From JAFAGX01 sp035623255 (GTDB taxonomy: Bacteria > Acidobacteriota > Terriglobia > Terriglobales > Acidobacteriaceae): a stretch of DNA of 64,000 nt. The stretch's first letter is position 1. Each line of letters begins with the position of its first letter. Below the pieces are notes generated by a model. The model did not search any database. It saw only the letters and a program-made list of their open reading frames with translations, and was not told the DNA's origin. A program made the translations under genes and the position numbers. The stretch lies in contig DASPTU010000093.1 in assembly GCA_035623255.1 (NCBI GenBank), forward strand, positions 103,547 to 167,546, read 5' to 3'. Shown one piece after another: positions 1 through 8,105 of the stretch.

Positions 1-460
1 CTGCCTTTGTGACTTTTTGAGCGATCTCTTTTAACCCGGATTGCTGAGTTTTGGAAAATGCATCTATGAACTGCTTAGTCTCAGCGCAGGCTTTCTCCAG
101 GGACTGGCTAACAGAATGGCCGGCGGCGGACAACTCTCCCGAGTTAGGCTGCTTTTGCAATCGCGCGATGAAGGCTTCGACACTTTGAGTGGCATTCTCA
201 CTGCTTTTTACCATCGAGTCATATGCATTGACCTGACCGCTGGTAGCCTGCACAGCCAGGGCTTGATTGAAATCCTTTAGGTCGTCAGTCGCCCTTGCGT
301 CAGTCATGCTGCGGCCCCCGAGGACAATCCAGGGCCGCCGACTGTGTAATGGTCTGCTGCTAGGTGGCGGTGCGACGGTGCCAGCGTCTTGCGCAACCGC
401 TGGTTCGAAAGCGCACAGCAGGCAGATCAGTATCCGTCCGAACAGACATCTGTTTCCCAT
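1..460 (-). CDS. Partial secreted protein of unknown function (3' end beyond window)
   Basis: An open frame reads leftward from an ATG at 460 to the window edge without a stop, so only about 153 N-terminal residues are visible. The protein starts with a clear signal peptide: MGNRCLFGR, then a hydrophobic stretch ILICLLCAF, then a small-residue cleavage area ending AVAQ near residue 24. A short Pro/Ser/Arg-rich linker follows (APPPSSRPL), then a polar, Gln/Ala/Lys-rich, probably helical region with segments such as DDLKDFNQALAVQ and EKACAETKQFIDAF. An upstream in-frame ATG at 472 is an alternative start; neither has a strong ribosome binding site. I do not recognise a family. Probable periplasmic or envelope helical protein. 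Confidence 0.55.
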   Translation of the reverse strand, partial: MGNRCLFGRILICLLCAFEPAVAQDAGTVAPPPSSRPLHSRRPWIVLGGRSMTDARATDDLKDFNQALAVQATSGQVNAYDSMVKSSENATQSVEAFIARLQKQPNSGELSAAGHSVSQSLEKACAETKQFIDAFSKTQQSGLKEIAQKVTKA

Positions 461-472
461 ACGCGACTGCAT

Positions 473-780
473 GCCGAGGATGTTTATTGGCGAGCTCAGA
501 GTCGGCGAGGCGAAATTGTATCCCGAAAATTTCGCATAGAAAGTCCAAAGGACAATTCTTTGCATAGATTTACGAAGATTTACCTCGGAGCAGCAGCGGC
601 GTGGACAGGTTGTCGACGCGCACTCTTCGCGCAGTGTTCGTACACTAACACCGTGCTATAATTCGGTTTCGCCTGCGGTGCTTTCGAGGCAATCCTGTGA
701 TCTCCTCTGGGCGAATCCAGCGCAGCAGGATCGGCGTAATAGATCAGCGCAATCAGACTTCGTTCAAATGAGGTAAACCC
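473..780. other. Intergenic region between the leftward partial gene and yebC
   Basis: About 300 bases with no convincing gene; short frames on both strands have no recognisable protein character. It should hold the divergent promoters for the leftward secreted protein and for yebC, and a perfect TATAAT lies at 657-662. Confidence 0.5.
634..662 (+). promoter_or_regulatory. Candidate sigma-70-type promoter for yebC
   Basis: A perfect TATAAT -10 hexamer at 657-662 is preceded at 17-base spacing by a poor -35 (GTGTTC, 634-639). It points at yebC, giving a leader of roughly 110 bases. The -10 match is exact but the -35 is weak, so this is a candidate only. Confidence 0.35.
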
Positions 781-1527
781 ATGTCTGGCCACTCAAAATG
801 GGCCACAATTAAACACAAAAAAGGGGCCCTTGACGCCAAGCGGGGCAAGATTTTCACCCGTCTTATTAAGGAAATCACCATTGCGGCGAAGGCGGGCGGC
901 GATCCCGACACCAACCCGCGATTGCGTACTGCCATTGTGGCTGCCAAGGCAGAAAATATGCCGGCAGACAATATCAAACGCGCCATCCAGCGCGGGACGG
1001 GCGAGTTGCCTGGCGCAAGTTATGAAGAATTTTCGCTCGAGGGATACGGCCCGGGGGGAGTAGCTCTGCTGATCGACATCAACACAGATAATCGCAACCG
1101 CACGGTCAGCGAAATTCGGCATGTCTTCCAAAAGAATGGTGGAAACATGGCGGAGGCCGGCGCGGTGAGCTGGATGTTTCACAAGAAGGGCGACATCGTG
1201 GTTCCTAAATCAGCGGCCAAAGAAGACGACTTGATGGGAATCGTTCTGGATGCTGGCGCCGAAGATCTCCGGGATGACGGCGAAAATTGGGAAGTGCTGA
1301 CGGATCCCCCGGCCTATGAGGCGGTCCTGGAAGCCGTAAAAAAAGCGGGGATCACGCCGGCTTCGTCCAGCGTCGCAATGATTCCGCAGAATTACATCAA
1401 GCTGGAAGGCGCGTCGGCGAATACGATGATCCGGCTGATGGAAGCTCTCGAAGAGCACGATGATGTGCAAAACGTCCACTCCAACTTCGACATTGATCAG
1501 AAGCTGCTTGAGGAAGTAGCAGGATAA
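781..1527 (+). CDS. yebC: YebC/PmpR-family protein
   Basis: A 248-residue member of the YebC/PmpR family, at the usual family length. The N-terminal signature GHSKWATIKHKK (residues 3-14) and the glycine-rich GYGPGGVALL segment near residue 90 are diagnostic. The family is cytoplasmic; members act as DNA-binding regulators or as factors relieving ribosome stalling, and I cannot tell which applies here. The ATG at 781 gives the canonical MSGHSKW start. In many bacteria ruvC follows; here a strong terminator follows and the next gene is tlyA, so this gene appears monocistronic. Confidence 0.95.
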   Translation: MSGHSKWATIKHKKGALDAKRGKIFTRLIKEITIAAKAGGDPDTNPRLRTAIVAAKAENMPADNIKRAIQRGTGELPGASYEEFSLEGYGPGGVALLIDINTDNRNRTVSEIRHVFQKNGGNMAEAGAVSWMFHKKGDIVVPKSAAKEDDLMGIVLDAGAEDLRDDGENWEVLTDPPAYEAVLEAVKKAGITPASSSVAMIPQNYIKLEGASANTMIRLMEALEEHDDVQNVHSNFDIDQKLLEEVAG

Positions 1528-1543
1528 TATTTTGCTGTCGTCC

Positions 1544-1576
1544 AAAGCCGCCCGTCGCGGGCGGCTTTTATTTTTT
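1544..1576 (+). terminator. Rho-independent terminator of yebC
   Basis: A perfect GC-rich hairpin, GCCGCCCG (1547-1554), TCG loop, CGGGCGGC (1558-1565), extended by three A-T pairs, runs directly into a T-rich tract (TTTTATTTTTT). It begins about 17 bases after the yebC stop codon. Confidence 0.9.
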
Positions 1577-1759
1577 GGGATTGCCAGTTGACTCGGCTTT
1601 CCATCCTGAGTCACGCAGCCAGAAACTTTTCAACAGTTTCGTGGAAATCGCGTGGAAAAATGTTGCCGCACGGTCGCAATCCCCTGAAGGGCAATTGCTT
1701 TTACATCTTGCACTGGCCCTGTTGCTGGTAGCTTAGGCTAAAGCGGCGAACTTAAGACA

Positions 1760-2500
1760 ATGAAGATGCGGCTAGACAAACTACTCGTGGAGCGCGGATT
1801 GGCGGTATCACGCGAACGGGCGCAAGCCCTGATCCTGGCAGGCAAGGTTCTAGTCGCGGACCAAAAGACAGAGAAGGCTGGAGCTTCTGTCGAAGCCGAC
1901 GCCAAGATTCGTATTCTCGGTGACGATCTTAGGTATGTCAGCCGTGGCGGGGTCAAGCTCGAAAAAGCCCTGGCACACTGGAGCATCGACGTAACCGAGA
2001 AGATCTGTCTTGATGTCGGAGCTTCGACTGGCGGCTTTACCGATTGCCTTTTACAGCATGGAGCATCCCGAGTGATCGCGGTCGATACTGGTCGCGGACA
2101 GATTGATGCCGGTCTTCGACAAGATCCACGCGTCAGACTTCTGGAGAAAACCAATGCTCGCTACCTGACTCGGGAACAAATCGGTGAAGTTGTCGACCTT
2201 ATCGCCATCGACGTCTCATTTATTTCTGCGACACTGATACTGCCTGCCGTGATCTCGGCCGCATTCGGCGACGAACGAAACGGCCGGAAAATCGTGGTGC
2301 TGGTGAAACCGCAGTTCGAAGCCGGACGTGAGCACATCGGGAAGGGTGGAATCGTGCGTGATGAGGCAGCGCAGCTTGCGGCCGTCGCCAAAGTTCGCCA
2401 AGCCCTCGTGGCGGAAGGCTGTGCCAGCACCGACGTCATTGAATCGCCAATCCTGGGCGCCGAGGGCAACCGCGAGTTCCTTCTGTATGGGGTGCTCTAG
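1760..2500 (+). CDS. tlyA: TlyA-family 2'-O-ribose rRNA methyltransferase
   Basis: A 246-residue protein with the two-part TlyA architecture. Residues 4-60 are an S4 RNA-binding domain (MRLDKLLVERGLAVSRERA). Residues 60-240 are an FtsJ/RrmJ-type Rossmann methyltransferase with SAM-binding DVGASTGGFT (85-94), acidic DVSFIS (151-156) and VKPQFE (182-187) carrying the lysine of the K-D-K-E type catalytic set. Characterised TlyA proteins methylate 16S and/or 23S rRNA ribose 2'-OH groups; the family is also labelled haemolysin, a historical name. The next gene is NAD kinase, a common tlyA-nadK order in many bacteria. Confidence 0.92.
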   Translation: MKMRLDKLLVERGLAVSRERAQALILAGKVLVADQKTEKAGASVEADAKIRILGDDLRYVSRGGVKLEKALAHWSIDVTEKICLDVGASTGGFTDCLLQHGASRVIAVDTGRGQIDAGLRQDPRVRLLEKTNARYLTREQIGEVVDLIAIDVSFISATLILPAVISAAFGDERNGRKIVVLVKPQFEAGREHIGKGGIVRDEAAQLAAVAKVRQALVAEGCASTDVIESPILGAEGNREFLLYGVL

Positions 2501-2549
2501 ATTTGTTGTGCCCTGGGTTCTCTGTTTCATGCTTTCGTGAGAATTTCTG

Positions 2550-2555
2550 TACAAT
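2550..2555 (+). promoter_or_regulatory. -10-like hexamer directly upstream of nadK
   Basis: TACAAT ends nine bases before the nadK ATG and no Shine-Dalgarno-like sequence lies between. Transcription would start about two or three bases before the start codon, suggesting a leaderless or near-leaderless message. No clear -35 is seen. Confidence 0.3.
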
Positions 2556-2564
2556 TCACCTTTC

Positions 2565-3443
2565 ATGGTCAGCCGGGACGCCCTTTCACGCAGGTCAGTC
2601 GCGATCGTCTCAAAACCGGGGAAAACGGAAGTCGCCAGGATACTGCCCGCGCTGCTCGACTGGTTCCATAAGCACCAGTACCAGGTTGTGGTGGATCGGG
2701 AGACTTCAACTCATGCTCCGGGGATCGAGGTGGTTGATCGCGAGCAGCTTGGCTCCCTGCCCCTGGGTTTCGTCGTTGTGCTGGGTGGTGATGGCACACT
2801 CCTGGCCGCGGCTCGATGTGTGGCAAAGCGGGGAATCCCTGTGGTAGGTGTGAATCTCGGCTCACTCGGGTTTCTTACTGAGATACCGCTGGACGAACTT
2901 TACCCGACCCTCGAGGGCATCGACGCCGGCCATTACAACGCGGAGGCCCGATCGATGGTGCACTGTGAAGTGATGCGTGAAGGCTCGTGCCTTGCCAGCT
3001 ACGACGCCCTGAACGACGTCGTCGTCGGCAAAGCCACCATTTCGCGGCTTAATCATTGCAGGGTCTATATCGACGGCGAATTTGTTTCGGATTACAAAAC
3101 CGACAGCCTGATCGTTTCCACGCCGACCGGTTCCACCGCTTATTCGTTGGCGGCTGGCGGCCCGATTGTGATGCCAACGGTGGCGGCATTGATTGTGACT
3201 CCCGTCGCGGCACATTCCCTTACTCACAGACCACTGGTGGTACCGAGTACGTCGAGAATCGAGATTGGCGTCAGCACCGGGGCTGAGCAAGGCTACGTCA
3301 GCGTGGATGGTCAGATTGGCATGCCCATGCATGACGGTGACCGCATTCTGTGCAGCATCTCTGAACATCAAGTGAAGTTGTTGCGCATCCGGGGAACGTT
3401 TTTCGATGTTTTGCGGGCCAAGCTGAAGTGGGGTCAAACATAA
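2565..3443 (+). CDS. nadK: NAD kinase
   Basis: A 292-residue ATP-NAD kinase that makes NADP from NAD in the cytoplasm. The GGDGT motif is at residues 74-78, the NLGSLGFLTE segment follows near 98-107, NDVVVGK near 151-157, and the family-defining TPTGSTAYSLAAGGPI lies at about 187-202. Length is normal for the family. The downstream amidohydrolase begins only two bases after this stop, so the two may be co-transcribed. Confidence 0.95.
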   Translation: MVSRDALSRRSVAIVSKPGKTEVARILPALLDWFHKHQYQVVVDRETSTHAPGIEVVDREQLGSLPLGFVVVLGGDGTLLAAARCVAKRGIPVVGVNLGSLGFLTEIPLDELYPTLEGIDAGHYNAEARSMVHCEVMREGSCLASYDALNDVVVGKATISRLNHCRVYIDGEFVSDYKTDSLIVSTPTGSTAYSLAAGGPIVMPTVAALIVTPVAAHSLTHRPLVVPSTSRIEIGVSTGAEQGYVSVDGQIGMPMHDGDRILCSISEHQVKLLRIRGTFFDVLRAKLKWGQT

Positions 3444-3445
3444 GA

Positions 3446-5134
3446 ATGAAACTCGCGATTCTTCTTCTAAGCATTGCTCTTCCGATGTCAGCGCAGAACA
3501 AGCCCGCGGCTGATCTAGTCATCATCAATGCCAACGTGTGGACCGGAGATGATGCGCGGGCGAAGGCTGAAGCGGTTGCCGTCATTGGGGACCGTATCGT
3601 CGCGGTTGGTTTTAATGGTGACATCCTGCAATGGCGCGGCTCGCAGACGAAGACGATCGATGCCGCGGGCAAGCTGCTAATTCCTGGATTCAACGATGCT
3701 CACGTACATTTCATTGACGGTGGCCGGCAGCTCGACAGCGTCCAGTTGAATGACGCAACCAGCACAGAAGAATTTGTCCGCCGGATAGCTGAGCAGGTGA
3801 AGAGATCGCCGAAAAGTGAATGGATTCAAGGTGGCGACTGGGACGAAACCAAATGGAGCCCGCCGAGCCTGCCCACGAAAGAAATGATCGATCCGGTCAC
3901 ACCGGACAATCCCGTTTTGCTCAGCCGGTATGACGGCCACTCGGTGCTGGCGAACTCGATTACGCTCACGCTTGCGGGAATCACGGCCCAAACGCCCGAT
4001 CCGCCGGGCGGGACAATCGTCCGCGATACGCAGGGCAATCCAACCGGCGTTTTGAAAGACGCCGCGATGGATTTGGCGTATAAAGTTGTCCCCCCTCTCT
4101 CGCATGAGCAACTCATGCGGGCGGCACAGCGTGCGCTCGAGCACGCCGCGTCTCTTGGCGTCACCAGCGTGCAGACGATGAACCCCGAGTATTCCGATAT
4201 CGCCGTTTTTGCGGAGCTGCTACAGAACGGTGAGCTCACGACCCGAATCTATGCCGCTCCGCTGATCACGGGTGTCGACGATCAGGCGAAGATCGGAATT
4301 CGGCATGCCTTCGGCGGGCCTTATTTGCGAATTGGAGCAGTGAAGGCTTTTGCCGACGGATCGCTTGGCTCACGGACTGCTTATTTCTTTGAGCCATTCT
4401 CTGATGAGCCCGGCAACCATGGCCTGCTCTCTGATGAAATGCAGCCGATTTCTCTGATGCGCGATCGGATGATGAAAGCCGATGCGGCCGGCATACAGAT
4501 TTGCACGCACGCTATCGGGGACCAGGCGATTTCCATGATTCTTGACCTCTACACCGATGTGGTGAAAGCCCATCGCGGGGCCGAGCGCCGTTTCCGGATT
4601 GAGCATGCGCAGCACATGGCGGAGAAAGACTTCGCGCGCTTCGCTCAATTGGACGTGATTGCCTCGATGCAACCGTATCATGCGATTGATGATGGCCGAT
4701 GGGCGGAAGCTCGCATCGGCCATGACCGCGCCAGCCGCACATACGCATTCCGAACCTTTCTGAACCATGGCGTGCATCTAGCCTTCGGCACCGACTGGGA
4801 CGTTGCCCCGCTGAACCCGATGCTGGGACTTTATGCGGCGGTAACCCGGGCGACTCTAGACGGCAAAAAGCCTAATGGCTGGTTCCCCGAGCAGAAACTC
4901 ACGGTTGCCGAAGCGGTCCACGCTTACACGATGGGGTCGGCGTACGCAGAATTCCAGGAAAAGGAGAAAGGTTCGATCACACCAGGTAAACTCGCCGACA
5001 TGGTTCTGCTGAGCGACGACATCTTTTCCATTGATCCTGTCAAGATTCGTGAGGTCAAAGTTGTGAAGACCATCGTCGGGGGCAAAGTGATCTGGGATCC
5101 GAGCCGCAAGGTGCCCTATTCGACTGCGTATTAG
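3446..5134 (+). CDS. Secreted YtcJ-like metal-dependent amidohydrolase
   Basis: A 562-residue amidohydrolase-superfamily enzyme of the YtcJ / Amidohydro_3 type. The ATG at 3446 is chosen over an earlier in-frame codon inside nadK because it gives a clean signal peptide (MKLAILLLSIALPMSAQ) and has a purine-rich AAGTGGGG upstream. The HVH metal-binding pair sits at residues 86-88 in GFNDAHVHF, an IGDQA segment near 355, an EHAQH segment near 385, and the late metal-ligand motif GTDWDV near 450. The C-terminal part returns to the composite beta-sandwich typical of the superfamily (SITPGKLADMVLL). Substrate cannot be inferred; export to the periplasm is predicted. Confidence 0.88.
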   Translation: MKLAILLLSIALPMSAQNKPAADLVIINANVWTGDDARAKAEAVAVIGDRIVAVGFNGDILQWRGSQTKTIDAAGKLLIPGFNDAHVHFIDGGRQLDSVQLNDATSTEEFVRRIAEQVKRSPKSEWIQGGDWDETKWSPPSLPTKEMIDPVTPDNPVLLSRYDGHSVLANSITLTLAGITAQTPDPPGGTIVRDTQGNPTGVLKDAAMDLAYKVVPPLSHEQLMRAAQRALEHAASLGVTSVQTMNPEYSDIAVFAELLQNGELTTRIYAAPLITGVDDQAKIGIRHAFGGPYLRIGAVKAFADGSLGSRTAYFFEPFSDEPGNHGLLSDEMQPISLMRDRMMKADAAGIQICTHAIGDQAISMILDLYTDVVKAHRGAERRFRIEHAQHMAEKDFARFAQLDVIASMQPYHAIDDGRWAEARIGHDRASRTYAFRTFLNHGVHLAFGTDWDVAPLNPMLGLYAAVTRATLDGKKPNGWFPEQKLTVAEAVHAYTMGSAYAEFQEKEKGSITPGKLADMVLLSDDIFSIDPVKIREVKVVKTIVGGKVIWDPSRKVPYSTAY

Positions 5135-5150
5135 ACCGAGACGGCTGCAG

Positions 5151-5171
5151 ATCCTTCGCTTCTCGAAGGAT
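5151..5171. repeat. Small perfect hairpin in the amidohydrolase-mazG gap
   Basis: ATCCTTCG (5151-5158), five-base loop, CGAAGGAT (5164-5171). The surrounding CTGCAGATCCTTCG...GGATGACAA resembles dispersed intergenic elements seen in many Acidobacteria, whose minus-strand translation reads like VILREAKDL. No T tract follows, so it is not an obvious intrinsic terminator. Confidence 0.5.
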
Positions 5172-5238
5172 GACAACGATGCTGTAGGGGCCGCAGCCTA
5201 ATTGCCCCAACATGCTCGCCTCATTTACAGTTTCAGCC

Positions 5239-6144
5239 ATGCCCACCAGCGGGGAACGTTTTGAGCGCGCAGTTTCTATCATGGCTCGACTGCGCGCGCC
5301 CGGCGGTTGTCCCTGGGACCGCGAACAGACCTTCGACTCGATTAAGCCTTACACGCTCGAGGAAGCCTACGAAGTCGTTGAGGCGATCGATAATCGCGAC
5401 TGGCACGAACTGACCGGTGAACTCGGCGATCTTCTGCTGCAAGTCCTCTTCTATGCCCAGATGGCCAACGAGCAAGGTTCCTTTTCCATTAATGACGTCC
5501 TCGATCGCCTCTCCAATAAGCTTGTCGACCGCCATCCTCACGTTTTTGGAAACGTTAAGGCGGAAACCTCCTCCGAGGTGCTGCGCAACTGGGAGGCTCT
5601 AAAAGCGGAGGAAAAGAAAAAGCGCCTCGAGGCTGGTGGTGGCAAAGCGGCAAGGGATGAAGACCAGCCGCAATCGGTCCTGGCGGGAGTTTCCGGAGCC
5701 ATGCCGGCCCTGCTTGAAGCCCACAAACTCAGTTCGCGTGCGGCTCACGTAGGTTTTGATTGGCCAAATATTGGCGGTCTGTTCGAAAAGCTTGAGGAAG
5801 AATCCAAGGAACTCCAGGAGCAGCTCAAGCACTTCCCTCCACCCGGTCCGCAGCCTTGGGGGCGAGGCGTTGCCGGAGCAGGACGTCCGCAGGTCAGCCA
5901 GGATCTTCGGGATCGTCTTGAAGGCGAACTCGGTGATCTGTTCTTTGTCCTGGTAAATATCGCGCGTTATCTGTCGCTCGATCCGGAATCAGCGCTGAAA
6001 AAAACCAACCGAAAGTTCAAGCGGCGTTTTCAATGGATGGAAGAGCAGCTCCGTGCGTCAGGCCGAACACCGAAGGATACATCTATGGAAGAATTAGAGT
6101 CCTTATGGCAGCAAGCCAAGCAGCAGGAGCCGGTCCCACGGTGA
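5239..6144 (+). CDS. mazG: MazG-type nucleoside triphosphate pyrophosphohydrolase
   Basis: A 301-residue all-alpha NTP pyrophosphohydrolase that removes non-canonical or excess nucleoside triphosphates. Residues 1-50 contain the MazG opening (MARLRAPGGCPWDREQ) and the acidic Mg-binding helix TLEEAYEVVEAI; ELGDLLLQVLFY follows near 61-72. A second MazG unit towards the C-terminus repeats GELGDLFFVLVN. A Pro/Gly-rich insert (HFPPPGPQPWGRG) lies between, a probable flexible loop. An ATG at 5212 would add nine residues, but 5239 gives the family-like MPTSGERFERAV start. The stop codon overlaps the GTG of the next gene. Confidence 0.93.
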   Translation: MPTSGERFERAVSIMARLRAPGGCPWDREQTFDSIKPYTLEEAYEVVEAIDNRDWHELTGELGDLLLQVLFYAQMANEQGSFSINDVLDRLSNKLVDRHPHVFGNVKAETSSEVLRNWEALKAEEKKKRLEAGGGKAARDEDQPQSVLAGVSGAMPALLEAHKLSSRAAHVGFDWPNIGGLFEKLEEESKELQEQLKHFPPPGPQPWGRGVAGAGRPQVSQDLRDRLEGELGDLFFVLVNIARYLSLDPESALKKTNRKFKRRFQWMEEQLRASGRTPKDTSMEELESLWQQAKQQEPVPR

Positions 6145-6905
6145 CCGCGGAATCAATTGTCATTCGCAAATGCGACAGTCTCGACGAAAAGCGCGCGTGT
6201 GTAGCGCTGCAAAAGGAAGTCTGGAATTTTACCGACATTGAGCTGGTTCCGTTGCGTATCTTCGTTGTCGCGGAAAAGATTGGTGGTCAGGTAATCGGTG
6301 CGTTTGCCAAAGACGAGCTGGTTGGTTTTGCCATGGCGATCCCGGCGGTCCGCAATCGGCATTCGTTCCTGTATTCGCACATGTTGGCGGTTCGCAAGCA
6401 ATACAGAAACGCCGGGTTGGGACGTCGGCTGAAGCTGTTCCAACGCGACGATGCAATCGCTCGCGGATTCGAATTGATGGAATGGACCTTCGACCCGCTG
6501 GAAATCAAGAACGCCTATCTCAACATCGAGAAACTGGGAGCAATCGCTCGTCGCTACAACATCAATCAGTACGGAATCACTTCGTCTCCGTTGCAGGGCG
6601 GTTTGCCTTCAGATCGGCTGGTAGCGGAGTGGTGGTTGAAATCGAGACGCGTAGAAAACATCCTTCGGCAGGATAAAAACCCGGGTTTTGAAACGGTAAA
6701 GACGATTGCGGTTCCCGCGGAGATTTACGAGTGGAAAGCGCATCTCGAGACTCGCAGCCGCGCCCAGGCGGTACAGGATCGAAATCGGGAGGAGTTGTTA
6801 ATGGGATTTTCCACTGGCCTCGCTGTGCTTGGCTACGACTGCGATGAGCAAGGAAATGGCGAGTTCCTGCTGGGCCGATGGGATGAAAAGTGGAATTACT
6901 CTTAG
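6141..6905 (+). CDS. GNAT-family acyltransferase, candidate amino-acid N-acyltransferase partner of the NSAR-like enzyme
   Basis: A 254-residue GNAT protein resembling COG3375. The acyl-CoA-binding region is YSHMLAVRKQYRNAGLGRRL (around residues 77-96), followed by a family-like MEWTFDPLEIKNAYLNIEKLG segment in the middle. The start chosen is the GTG at 6141, which overlaps the mazG stop as GTGA with a GGAGC just upstream; an ATG at 6105 is the alternative. The next gene, 36 bases on, is an N-acylamino-acid-racemase-like enzyme. In Geobacillus such a pair works as a D-amino-acid N-succinyltransferase plus N-succinylamino-acid racemase, and that is the inferred role here. Confidence 0.75.
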   Translation: MTAESIVIRKCDSLDEKRACVALQKEVWNFTDIELVPLRIFVVAEKIGGQVIGAFAKDELVGFAMAIPAVRNRHSFLYSHMLAVRKQYRNAGLGRRLKLFQRDDAIARGFELMEWTFDPLEIKNAYLNIEKLGAIARRYNINQYGITSSPLQGGLPSDRLVAEWWLKSRRVENILRQDKNPGFETVKTIAVPAEIYEWKAHLETRSRAQAVQDRNREELLMGFSTGLAVLGYDCDEQGNGEFLLGRWDEKWNYS

Positions 6906-6930
6906 CGGCCATGGCTTTCGTTTCTATACT
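6902..6930 (+). promoter_or_regulatory. Candidate promoter just upstream of the NSAR-like gene
   Basis: TTAGCG (6902-6907), 17 bases, TATACT (6925-6930). The -10 element ends 11 bases before the ATG at 6942 and no Shine-Dalgarno is present, so a very short leader is predicted. Confidence 0.35.
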
Positions 6931-6941
6931 TATTTTCTTCT

Positions 6942-8069
6942 ATGAAAATCCACACAATTCAGCTTTATGAGATCCAGATGCCGCTGGTTCATTTTTTTGA
7001 GACCAGCTTTGGACGCACCTATGATCGCCGCATTCTACTGGTAAAAGTTGATTGCGACGGAATCACCGGGTGGGGGGAGTGTGTTGCCGGAGAAAATCCT
7101 TACTACAGTTCGGAATGGATTGATTCCGCCTGGATTACGATGACGCATTTTCTGGGCCCGGCCCTGGTAGACCGCACGTTAGCGAGCGCGGGGGAGAGCG
7201 CGCACCTGATGGGTCAGGTTCGCGGCCATCGAATGGCAAAAGCTGCCATTGAAAATGCTCTCTGGGATGCCGAAGCCAAGCAGAAGCAGGTGCCCTTGTG
7301 GAGACTCCTTGGCGGCAAGCAGCGCGAGATTGCCTGCGGGGTGTCGATCGGCATTCAGGACTCAATTGAGCAACTGCTGGAGAAGATTGAGACCGAGCTT
7401 GCCGCCGGTTATCGCCGGATCAAAGTGAAGGTGAAACCGGGATGGGACAACAGCGTGCTGGAGCGCATTCGATCACGCTGGCCGGACATCGTTCTGAGTT
7501 GCGACGCCAACTCCGCCTACACGTTGGACCAAGTCGAGCACCTTCGCAAATTCGATCAATTTAATCTACTCATGATCGAGCAGCCGCTGTGGAATGACGA
7601 CATTTACAATCATGGCCGCCTGCAGCGAGAGCTGCGAACCGCGATTTGCCTGGATGAGTCGATTCGTCACGCCCGCGACGCCGCGCAGGCAGTAGAGATC
7701 GGCGCTTGTCGCATCATCAACATCAAAGTCGGCAGAATGGGGGGCTTCACCGAGGCGCGCAAAGTGCATGATGTGTGCGCAAGTCACAAAGTGCCGGTCT
7801 GGTGTGGAGGCATGCTGGAGTCAGGCGTGGGTCGAGCGCACAACATCGCGCTGTCTACGCTCGAAAACTTTCGCCTGCCCGGAGACGTTTCTGCCTCGAA
7901 GCGCTATTGGAAGGAAGACATCATCGAACCCGAAGTCGAAGTCAGCAAGCAGGGCACGATTGTGGTGCGCGACGAGCCCGGCACCGGCTATCGGGTGCGC
8001 GAAGATCTGATCGAGCGACTGGCGGTCCGCAAGGAAATGGTTCGGCCCCGCCGCGCAAACACCACGTGA
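6942..8069 (+). CDS. Enolase-superfamily o-succinylbenzoate synthase / N-succinylamino acid racemase-like enzyme
   Basis: A 375-residue enolase-superfamily enzyme of the MenC2/NSAR branch. The catalytic set is complete: KVKVK at 161-165, metal ligands Asp188 (SCDAN), Glu213 (MIEQP) and Asp238 (CLDES), and the second general-base lysine Lys262 (NIKVGRMGG). The N-terminal capping domain begins MKIHTIQLYEIQMPLVHFFE with the GWGEC segment at 43-47. Such proteins make o-succinylbenzoate for menaquinone or racemise N-acylamino acids, sometimes both. No other men gene is in view and a GNAT acyltransferase lies directly upstream, which favours the racemase role. Confidence 0.85.
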   Translation: MKIHTIQLYEIQMPLVHFFETSFGRTYDRRILLVKVDCDGITGWGECVAGENPYYSSEWIDSAWITMTHFLGPALVDRTLASAGESAHLMGQVRGHRMAKAAIENALWDAEAKQKQVPLWRLLGGKQREIACGVSIGIQDSIEQLLEKIETELAAGYRRIKVKVKPGWDNSVLERIRSRWPDIVLSCDANSAYTLDQVEHLRKFDQFNLLMIEQPLWNDDIYNHGRLQRELRTAICLDESIRHARDAAQAVEIGACRIINIKVGRMGGFTEARKVHDVCASHKVPVWCGGMLESGVGRAHNIALSTLENFRLPGDVSASKRYWKEDIIEPEVEVSKQGTIVVRDEPGTGYRVREDLIERLAVRKEMVRPRRANTT

Positions 8070-8105
8070 CAAAAGCCGATCGCCGTTCTGGTAACATTGC
8101 GACCC

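Noticed and set aside
580..792. A 70-codon minus-strand frame before yebC
   Set aside because: Overlaps the yebC promoter region and start, no ribosome binding site, no family resemblance.
3446..5134. The secreted amidohydrolase as the missing N-acylamino-acid deacylase for the GNAT/NSAR pair
   Set aside because: It is a YtcJ-type amidohydrolase with a signal peptide, whereas the known partner is a cytoplasmic M20-type enzyme.
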